Shown piece after piece: positions 1 through 4,235 of a stretch of 6,340 nucleotides of DNA. The notes beneath the pieces are model-generated. The model did not search any database and was not told where the DNA came from. It saw only the letters and a program-made list of their open reading frames with translations. The translations under genes and the position numbers were made by a program. The stretch comes from Spirochaetia bacterium (lineage in GTDB: Bacteria; Spirochaetota; Spirochaetia; Treponematales; Breznakiellaceae), in the NCBI GenBank assembly GCA_025997795.1, contig BNVB01000103.1, positions 1 through 6,340 of the forward strand. The letters run 5' to 3'. Numbering within the stretch: position 1 is the stretch's first letter; each line of letters begins with the position of its first letter.

Positions 1-2
1 TA

Positions 3-224
3 AACCGGTGCAGCTATGGAGGTCCGTTGAGGGCAAAGTTCCAGTCCCTGGCGGACCGGATGAATAAGCGGAAGAGTGCAGTAGCGGTGGCCCGGAAACT
101 GGTAACCCTGGCATGGCTATTAATGAAGCGTCGGGAGTACTACAACGGGATAGACCCTGACACGCTCAAGAAGAAACTGAAGTTTTACAAGGTAAGGGGG
201 GAGGAATGGGAGTCTGCTGCCTGA
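3..224 (+). CDS. IS110-family transposase, C-terminal part (5' end outside window)
   Basis: The reading frame is open from the left edge (codons from base 3) to a TGA at 222-224, so the gene begins outside the window. The TTG at 27 is probably just an internal leucine. The visible 73 residues include LRAKFQSLADRMNKRKSAVA followed by VARKLVTLAWLLMKRREYY, a basic segment then a helix. This resembles the extreme C-terminus of IS110/IS1111 transposases (Transposase_20 region), which are DEDD enzymes that cut and rejoin DNA with an RNA guide. The N-terminal RuvC-like catalytic residues and the C-terminal catalytic serine region would lie upstream and cannot be checked. Whether the element is intact is therefore unknown. 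A strong inverted repeat starts 11 bases after the stop. The family call rests on the look of the tail alone, so it is moderate; another DNA-binding protein with a basic tail is the main alternative. Confidence 0.6.
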   Translation, partial: NRCSYGGPLRAKFQSLADRMNKRKSAVAVARKLVTLAWLLMKRREYYNGIDPDTLKKKLKFYKVRGEEWESAA

Positions 225-231
225 CCTAACC

Positions 232-270
232 GTCAGAGAAAATCGAAAAAAGAATCGATTTTCTCTTGAC
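232..270. repeat. Inverted repeat just after the transposase gene
   Basis: Arms AGAGAAAATCGA (235-246) and TCGATTTTCTCT (255-266) are perfectly complementary over 12 bases around an 8-base A-rich loop. The pairing continues as GTC/GAC (232-234 with 268-270) after a one-base bulge at T267. No clear T-run follows, so it is an imperfect intrinsic terminator on the plus strand. It could terminate or insulate the transposase transcript, or form part of the right end of the element. Confidence 0.6.
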
Positions 271-443
271 AAATAACATAGGGGGCGGCTAAGGCGTGCA
301 AAGGGAAAGGAGGGTCCACAACTTTCTTTCCTTCCTTTGTCGCCTTCGGCGCCATCGCGGTTTTTCTTCTTCATTTTTGGTTTTGTGGGTCAAGTTTAGC
401 CTTCAGGGCGGGGTATTCGACCCCCCCCGGCGAATAAAAAAGA

Positions 444-494
444 GCAAATTTCCCCAACGGAGGCTGGAAGGCCTTGGCCGTCCTTGGAATTTGC
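444..494 (+). repeat. Bulged 51-base hairpin
   Basis: GCAAATT (444-450) pairs with AATTTGC (488-494). Inside it CCAA (454-457) pairs with TTGG (484-487), GGA (459-461) with TCC (481-483), and GGC (462-464) with GCC (477-479). This leaves a 12-base apical loop (465-476) overlapping the AAGGCCTT palindrome at 468-475. The bulged, stepwise pairing looks more like a structured RNA than a terminator, and no T-run follows. Its function is unknown. Confidence 0.4.
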
Positions 495-564
495 ATTAAT
501 TCCCTGTGCAGGTACATTTCCTAACAAAATAGCACGAATTCGCCCTTCAAGCAAGGAAAAACCC

Positions 565-593
565 TTGACATATCTTTTTTCATAAATTAGCAT
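565..593 (+). promoter_or_regulatory. Candidate sigma70-type promoter for the lipoprotein gene
   Basis: A perfect -35 box TTGACA (565-570) is followed after 17 bases by TAGCAT (588-593), which matches TATAAT at four of six positions. The predicted start near base 600 would give a leader of about 260 bases before the lipoprotein ATG. An inverted repeat CATAAATT/AATTTATG (581-588 and 596-603) overlaps the -10 region and could be an operator. Confidence 0.4.
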
Positions 594-603
594 TAAATTT
601 ATG
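581..603. repeat. 8-bp inverted repeat over the candidate -10 region
   Basis: CATAAATT (581-588) and AATTTATG (596-603) are exact inverted copies separated by 7 bases. The repeat spans the -10 box and the predicted start point. That position would suit a repressor site, but this is inference. Confidence 0.35.
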
Positions 604-632
604 AGAAAGCCCGTAACTTGGCACGAAAATTG

Positions 633-663
<31 letters not shown>

Positions 664-738
664 TAGCCCTTTAACAAAAATTCTTTTCCCACTGAACTTG
701 TCCAGAAATTCCTCCGGCTCTATACCGTCTTGTCTGAC

Positions 739-792
739 GGAACCCCGGCTGTCCGCTAAAGAGGAACCCCGGTTTCCTCTAAAGAGGAACCC
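739..792. repeat. Cluster of three GGAACCC repeats with nested palindromes
   Basis: GGAACCC starts at 739, 763 and 786. CTAAAGAGGAACCC occurs at 756-769 and again at 779-792, a period of 23 bases. AGAGGAA (760-766) is complementary to TTCCTCT (774-780), which is also complementary to AGAGGAA at 783-789, so two alternative hairpins compete. The 15-base core at 763-777 recurs as its exact reverse complement at 4082-4096. This looks like a copy of a short dispersed repeat family lying in the leader of the lipoprotein gene. Confidence 0.75.
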
Positions 793-819
793 TTTCCACT
801 CAACCCTTTTTGTCTCAAA

Positions 820-835
820 CCCTGCCATGGCAGGG
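820..835. promoter_or_regulatory. Perfect 16-base palindrome before the lipoprotein gene
   Basis: CCCTGCCATGGCAGGG equals its own reverse complement. It ends ten bases before the Shine-Dalgarno sequence (AGAGGAG, 846-852). It could be a dimeric regulator's operator, or an RNA hairpin (6-bp stem, CATG loop) that modulates translation initiation. The sequence cannot decide between these. Confidence 0.45.
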
Positions 836-859
836 AAAAATTTATAGAGGAGTAAAGAA

Positions 860-1702
860 ATGAAAAAGAAAGTACAGTTTTTACGAGGAGCGGTTTTTAC
901 AGCAATTCTGTTTGCTGCGGTTTTATCCTGCGGCGGCGGGGCAGGGGCAGGCGGAGGGATTACCTACACGGTAACGGCGAACGGCAACACAAGCGACCCT
1001 ACCAACAAGCTGACCTTTGATTTTAGCGATACGGTAGATGGTTTGACAGCAAGTGACATCACTCTGACTAGTGGAACCGGCAGTGTTACCACAGGAACTT
1101 TATCGGGGACGGAGCTTCCTGTCACCGTAACAAACGGAGGAACCATAACGGTTAAAATTACCAAAGACGGCGTTGAAAGCACCCCGAAAACTGTTAAGGT
1201 GTTTAAGGTATATGCCATCGGCGCCACCGGCCCCGGCGGCGGGATAATTTTCTATGTAAGTCCAGCGAGCTTTGGCCCCGGCAATGCGTGGAATTACCTT
1301 GAAGCGGATCCGGCGGATTTAGGAAACTTTACATGGGCTTCCCCGCAACATTTACCTCCTAACGCTCCTCTTACCATATCCAGCACAGGAACCGCCATCG
1401 GGACGGGCTATGCCAATACCGCGGCGATACTGGCGGCAGACCCTGACGCGCCCGCGGCAAAAGCCTGCAAGAATTACTCAGGCGGCGGCAAAAACGACTG
1501 GTTCCTCCCCAGCAAGGATGAATTGACACAGTTGTACCAAAAAAAAGATGTTATAGGCGGTTTTGGTGCCCTTGGCGAATATTACCAGTCCTCGTCGGAG
1601 CGCTTTGTCTCTACCAAGTATTACCGCAGTTTCAGCGTTGACTTCGAGGGTGATGACACTAAGGCTTATCTCATGGGCGTCCGTCCCATCCGCGCTTTTT
1701 AA
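860..1702 (+). CDS. Lipoprotein with Ig-like region and DUF1566-like C-terminal domain
   Basis: This is a 280-residue secreted lipoprotein. The ATG at 860 follows AGAGGAG (846-852) at seven bases. The signal peptide has a basic start (MKKK), a hydrophobic core (about 11-22) and a lipobox VLSC with Cys24 as the lipidation site, then a Gly/Ala-rich linker (25-33). Residues about 34-117 are Thr/Val-rich with the pattern GLTASDITLTSGTGSVTTG, typical of bacterial Ig-like beta-sandwich modules in treponeme surface proteins. Residues about 119-280 carry DUF1566/Lcl-like hallmarks: GGIIFYV, DWFLPSKDEL (213-222), YYQSSS (241-246) and the terminal VRPIRAF. DUF1566 is of uncertain role, and Lcl in Legionella binds glycans, so surface adhesion is only a guess. 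The protein would sit anchored in the inner or outer membrane. It appears monocistronic, with its own leader and a terminator-like hairpin downstream. Confidence 0.85.
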   Translation: MKKKVQFLRGAVFTAILFAAVLSCGGGAGAGGGITYTVTANGNTSDPTNKLTFDFSDTVDGLTASDITLTSGTGSVTTGTLSGTELPVTVTNGGTITVKITKDGVESTPKTVKVFKVYAIGATGPGGGIIFYVSPASFGPGNAWNYLEADPADLGNFTWASPQHLPPNAPLTISSTGTAIGTGYANTAAILAADPDAPAAKACKNYSGGGKNDWFLPSKDELTQLYQKKDVIGGFGALGEYYQSSSERFVSTKYYRSFSVDFEGDDTKAYLMGVRPIRAF

Positions 1703-1723
1703 CGCGGTAACCAGGTGTATGTT

Positions 1724-1763
1724 TGTCCACAAAATGCGGACTAAAGTCCGGGCTTTGTGGACA
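1724..1763. repeat. Two-tier inverted repeat after the lipoprotein gene
   Basis: Outer arms TGTCCACAAA (1724-1733) and TTTGTGGACA (1754-1763) pair over 10 bases. Inside, CGGACT (1737-1742) pairs with AGTCCG (1745-1750), with three unpaired bases on each side between the tiers. There is no T-run after it, so it is not a classical terminator. It could be a REP-like extragenic element, a transcript-stabilising 3' hairpin or a protein-binding site. Confidence 0.7.
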
Positions 1764-1841
1764 GACTACGGACGAGGGGTTATCCCTGGGCGAGGAATTC
1801 CAAAATGTTTTCACTGCCCCATTACCCTCCCCAGTGTAGCC

Positions 1842-1883
1842 TCTGCCCGCCAAGGCGTATTACTGCATGGCGGGCAGATTTTT
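1842..1883 (+). terminator. Probable rho-independent terminator of the lipoprotein gene
   Basis: TCTGCCCGCCA (1842-1852) pairs with TGGCGGGCAGA (1868-1878), an 11-bp GC-rich stem with a 15-base loop, followed by TTTTT (1879-1883). Stem and T-run suit intrinsic termination on the plus strand. It lies 140 bases after the lipoprotein stop and 109 bases before the rpn start. Confidence 0.6.
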
Positions 1884-1991
1884 CGCCGGGTGACACAAGG
1901 CGGCGGATAAAAAAAACATTTTCTGCGTTTTTTACTACTCTGATACAAGCAAGACACATCCCAGACCCCTTATAGATGTACAGGGGGAATT

Positions 1992-2897
1992 ATGCAGACA
2001 AACAGAAAGTACAAGGACAGCGTCTTTACGCTGCTTTTTAGCGATCCGGACCGCCTCCGGGAACTCTATAATGCTCTTGCGGGCACTCATTATGATGAAA
2101 CCACCAAAATAACCATCAATACGCTGTCGGAAGCGCTGTTCTTTGACCGGATTAACGACGTCTCTTTTACGATAGACGATAAACTGGTCGTGTTAATCGA
2201 ACATCAAAGCACCATCAATCCCAATATGCCCCTCAGGATCCTTTCCTATATAGCCCGGATTTATGAAAAACTCGTCGAAACCAGAAAAATCTACAGCAAA
2301 ACAAAACTGGGTATACCCCGCCCCGAATTTATTGCCCTCTACAACGGCCTTGAGGAATACCCCGATGAAAGTACCTTGCGACTTTCGGAACTCTTTGAAA
2401 AGGCGGAAAACCATGCTATAGTTGATCTGGAAGTTACCGTTCGGGTATATAATATTAACAAAGGGCGGAACCCCGGGATTGAGTCAAAAAGCCGCTCCCT
2501 TAAGGGCTATGCCGCTTTTGTCGCCAAAATACGGGAACAGTTACAACAGGGAGATAAACCGGAAAACGCTATAAAAAGCACCGTAGACTGGTGCCTGAAA
2601 CAGGGAATACTAGGGGACTTTTTAGAGCAATACCGGGGGGTAGTAAATATGATGTATGCTGAATGGAACCTGGATGATGTTAAAGAAGTCTGGTATGAAG
2701 ATGGCTTAAAAGAGGGTATGGAGAAGGGCCAGGCCCTAGGTTTAGAACGCGGCCAAGCCTTGGGCCTAGAGCGCGGCCAAGCCCTGGCCCGGCAAAACAG
2801 AGAAGAAATCGCCCGCAATTTGAAAAAGCTGGGAGTTTCCCTAGATTACATTGCCCAAAGCACTTCGCTTTTACCGGAGGAAATTGCTCGCTTATAA
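1992..2897 (+). CDS. Rpn family recombination-promoting nuclease / putative transposase (PD-(D/E)XK)
   Basis: This 301-residue protein starts at the ATG at 1992, close behind a G-rich ribosome site (AGGGGGA, 1982-1988). The N-terminus (KYKDSVFTLLFSDPDRLREL) is typical of Rpn proteins (PDDEXK_2 and transposase_31 relatives). The nuclease core is visible as the Asp of RINDVSF (Asp56) and IEHQS (Glu70, Gln72), the E-x-Q form of the PD-(D/E)XK site, so it looks catalytically complete. Residues 246-267 are GQALGLER, GQALGLER, GQALAR, a short repeat in the charged C-terminal helix, followed by a helical end (GVSLDYIAQSTSLLPEEIA) that resembles a small helix-turn-helix. Family members are metal-dependent DNA endonucleases, and some act in phage defence and are toxic unless held by a C-terminal short form made from the same gene. 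Met220/Met221 could start such a form. The gene stands alone between a terminator and the rpsL promoter. Confidence 0.88.
   Translation: MQTNRKYKDSVFTLLFSDPDRLRELYNALAGTHYDETTKITINTLSEALFFDRINDVSFTIDDKLVVLIEHQSTINPNMPLRILSYIARIYEKLVETRKIYSKTKLGIPRPEFIALYNGLEEYPDESTLRLSELFEKAENHAIVDLEVTVRVYNINKGRNPGIESKSRSLKGYAAFVAKIREQLQQGDKPENAIKSTVDWCLKQGILGDFLEQYRGVVNMMYAEWNLDDVKEVWYEDGLKEGMEKGQALGLERGQALGLERGQALARQNREEIARNLKKLGVSLDYIAQSTSLLPEEIARL
2635..2897 (+). promoter_or_regulatory. Candidate internal ribosome site and short in-frame product within the rpn gene
   Basis: GGGGGG (2635-2640) lies eight bases before an in-frame ATGATG (2649-2654, Met220-Met221). This gives a spacing at least as good as that of the full-length start, which also uses a G-run. 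Initiation here would make an 81-82-residue C-terminal protein containing the GQALGLER repeats. By analogy with Rpn genes known to encode an inhibitory short form from an internal start, this may be an intragenic antitoxin. It is inference, not shown by the sequence. Confidence 0.35.
2727..2789 (+). repeat. 24-base tandem repeat inside rpn encoding GQALGLER
   Basis: Two full 24-base units (2727-2750, 2751-2774) and a partial third (from 2775) encode GQALGLER, GQALGLER and GQALAR. Units 1 and 2 differ at six bases, all synonymous. Confidence 0.9.
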
Positions 2898-2959
2898 TCG
2901 CCTTGGCGTGTAAATACTCCGTTGGGAGGGCAATAGGGCAGTGAAAACCAGTTCGAGCA

Positions 2960-3027
2960 TTTTTTTTTATTTTTTTTTGAAATTTTTACTCCAGGGGCTT
3001 GACCTTTTTTTTTGTTCTTGATAAACT
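2960..3027 (+). promoter_or_regulatory. Promoter of the rpsL ribosomal-protein cluster, with T-rich upstream DNA
   Basis: A -35 box TTGACC (2999-3004, five of six) and -10 TAAACT (3022-3027, four of six) are separated by exactly 17 bases. T-rich DNA upstream (T9 at 2960-2968 and at 2970-2978, T5 at 2983-2987) occupies the place of an UP element, as expected for a strong ribosomal promoter. The spacer begins with a further T9 tract (3005-3013). Transcription would start near 3034, giving a leader of about 128 bases before rpsL. Confidence 0.55.
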
Positions 3028-3046
3028 CGAGTTCCGTGTGATGATT

Positions 3047-3118
3047 GACTCCTGGTTTTAATCTGCCAGATTTTTTGGAGTCTCTTATAGGAAAAGCAAT
3101 ATAGGGTCATTTTGACCC
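3047..3118 (+). promoter_or_regulatory. Structured leader of rpsL
   Basis: GACTCC (3047-3052) is complementary to GGAGTC (3077-3082). Nested within this, CTGG (3052-3055) can pair with CCAG (3066-3069) just before a T6 run (3071-3076), a weak attenuator-like arrangement. Further on, GGGTCA and TGACCC (3104-3109 and 3113-3118) form a 6-bp inverted repeat around TTT, ending 29 bases before the rpsL ribosome site. A leader controlling the cluster is plausible, but the stems are short. Confidence 0.3.
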
Positions 3119-3161
3119 AAATTGCAGGTGGAATTAACAGTTTCCACAAGGAGTTTGACGA

Positions 3162-3536
3162 GTGCCTACGATCAATCAGTTGGTCCGTTTTGGGAGAAAG
3201 CAAGTTACCTCCAAGACCAAATCCCCGGCCCTGCATTCCTGTCCCCAAAAACGGGGGGTCTGCACCCGGGTTATGACCGTAACCCCCAAAAAGCCCAATT
3301 CGGCCCTCCGTAAGGTGGCCCGTGTCAGGCTTTCCCATGGGACCGAGGTAACCGCCTATATTCCCGGTATCGGCCACAACCTCCAGGAACACTCGGTGGT
3401 ACTGGTCAGGGGCGGCAGGGTTAAGGACCTTCCCGGGGTCAGGTACCATATCATCCGGGGCGCCAAGGATACCCTGGGCGTGGAAGATCGCAAGCGGAGC
3501 CGTTCCAAGTACGGCGCCAAACGGCCCAAGGCATAG
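3162..3536 (+). CDS. rpsL: 30S ribosomal protein S12
   Basis: S12 sits at the decoding centre of the small subunit and helps set translational accuracy. The 124-residue product matches the family's length and contains its signature runs: CPQKRGVCTRV (27-37), TPKKPNSALRKVARVRL (41-57), GHNLQEHSV (71-79) and GRVKDLPGVRYH (85-96), ending in SKYGAKRPKA. The lysines at which streptomycin-resistance substitutions classically occur (in PKKPNS and Lys88) are present, so the allele looks wild type. Asp89, the residue that RimO methylthiolates in E. coli, is also kept. The start is GTG at 3162, preceded by AAGGAG (3148-3153) at eight bases. It is the first gene of the cluster, behind its own promoter, and is followed by rpsG after 38 bases. 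The gene upstream is rpn rather than the rpoC often found there. Confidence 0.98.
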   Translation: MPTINQLVRFGRKQVTSKTKSPALHSCPQKRGVCTRVMTVTPKKPNSALRKVARVRLSHGTEVTAYIPGIGHNLQEHSVVLVRGGRVKDLPGVRYHIIRGAKDTLGVEDRKRSRSKYGAKRPKA

Positions 3537-3574
3537 GCGCCGTATGATACTTTATTGTTTTATGGATTTTATTT

Positions 3575-4048
3575 ATGGGTAGGAAGAAAAAAACGGTGGA
3601 TCGGGGCATTTTGCCGGATCCCAGGTACAACAGCGTGGTGGTCTCCAAGTTTGTCAACCGCATGATGTGGGAAGGCAAGCGTTCCGTAGCGCTCCGGATT
3701 GTTCATGAGGCCCTCGGGCAGCTTCAATCCAAAGTGGCGGAAAAGGAACCTTTGGATGTATTTCTTAAGGCCCTTGATAATGTTAAGCCCCTTGTTGAGG
3801 TAAAATCCCGGCGGGTTGGCGGCGCTACCTACCAGGTTCCGGTAGAAATCCGGGAAACCCGGCGGGAAGCGTTGGGAATGCGCTGGATCATCAACGCCGC
3901 CCGGTCACGGTCCGGCCGGGGTATGGGCGATCGTCTTGCGGCGGAACTGCTGGACGCGTATAATAGTACCGGTACTGCCTTCAAAAAGAAGGAAGATACC
4001 CACAAAATGGCAGAGGCCAATAAAGCCTTTGCCCACTATAGATGGTAA
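3575..4048 (+). CDS. rpsG: 30S ribosomal protein S7
   Basis: S7 is a primary 16S rRNA-binding protein that nucleates assembly of the 30S head and lines the E site. The product is 157 residues, the usual bacterial length, starting MGRKKK and containing the conserved VKSRRVGGATYQVPVEI (76-92), ALGMRWIINAARSR (99-112) and the C-terminal HKMAEANKAFAHYRW. The ATG at 3575 gives the conserved N-terminus, but no good ribosome binding site precedes it. The upstream bases are AT-rich and the only purine patch is a GGA at 3564-3566, so initiation may rely on S1 and an unstructured leader or on coupling to rpsL. In E. coli S7 is the translational repressor of the str operon; nothing in the rpsL-rpsG gap here clearly shows that site. 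fusA does not follow; tuf is next after 187 bases. Confidence 0.98.
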   Translation: MGRKKKTVDRGILPDPRYNSVVVSKFVNRMMWEGKRSVALRIVHEALGQLQSKVAEKEPLDVFLKALDNVKPLVEVKSRRVGGATYQVPVEIRETRREALGMRWIINAARSRSGRGMGDRLAAELLDAYNSTGTAFKKKEDTHKMAEANKAFAHYRW

Positions 4049-4050
4049 TT

Positions 4051-4108
4051 TAAGGATTCCCTTGGAAACCGGGGTTCTTTTGGAAACCGGGGTTCCAACG
4101 GATCCTTA
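4051..4108. repeat. GGAAACCGGGGTTC direct repeat inside a larger stem, rpsG-tuf gap
   Basis: TTGGAAACCGGGGTTC occurs at 4062-4077 and 4080-4095, a period of 18 bases. The second copy continues as TTCCAA, so TTGGAA/TTCCAA can form a 6-bp hairpin. The pair is flanked by TAAGGAT (4051-4057) and ATCCTTA (4102-4108), which can close an outer stem. GGAAACCGGGGTTCC (4082-4096) is the exact reverse complement of 763-777. It begins three bases after the rpsG stop and may act as an attenuator or transcript-stabilising element, or be an inserted dispersed repeat. Confidence 0.75.
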
Positions 4109-4127
4109 TAGTGATATTCCAAACCGA

Positions 4128-4143
4128 TCATCAGTTTTGATGA
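4128..4143. repeat. Small inverted repeat upstream of tuf
   Basis: TCATCA (4128-4133) pairs with TGATGA (4138-4143) around GTTT. It lies 93 bases before the tuf start. Nearby, TAAAAT at 4192-4197 could be a -10 box, but I find no matching -35 at a proper distance. A separate tuf promoter in this 187-base gap is therefore possible but not demonstrated. Confidence 0.3.
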
Positions 4144-4235
4144 GACAGGTGGAATGACAAAGCAAATCTGCGCTTGTCTTTTCCCTTCCATTAAAATCTG
4201 TCTCTTCGGTTCAAAATGTTTAGGAGGAAGAAGGA

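Noticed and set aside
266..288. TTGACA at 266-271 as a promoter
   Set aside because: No acceptable -10 box lies 16-18 bases downstream, and the hexamer overlaps the arm of the inverted repeat.
339..365. CGCC-TTC-GGCG hairpin followed by T's as a terminator
   Set aside because: The stem is four base pairs and the T-run is separated from it by a further GC-rich segment.
1563..1910. 115-codon plus-strand frame overlapping the lipoprotein end
   Set aside because: It starts inside the lipoprotein in another frame and runs through two inverted repeats and a terminator-like stem; no ribosome site or family resemblance.
1890..1991. Promoter for the rpn gene
   Set aside because: GTGACA at 1890-1895 resembles a -35 box, but no proper -10 follows at 16-18 bases. 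TATAGA at 1971-1976 lacks a -35. I left it uncalled.
2507..2818. 103-codon minus-strand frame rich in Arg, Pro and Trp
   Set aside because: It is the antisense of the GQALGLER repeat region of rpn.
2967..3449. 160-codon minus-strand frame
   Set aside because: It overlaps rpsL, its promoter and the T tracts. The Lys-rich end comes from the T runs.
4062..4095. CRISPR-like direct repeat
   Set aside because: There are only two copies with a two-base gap and no spacers or cas genes.
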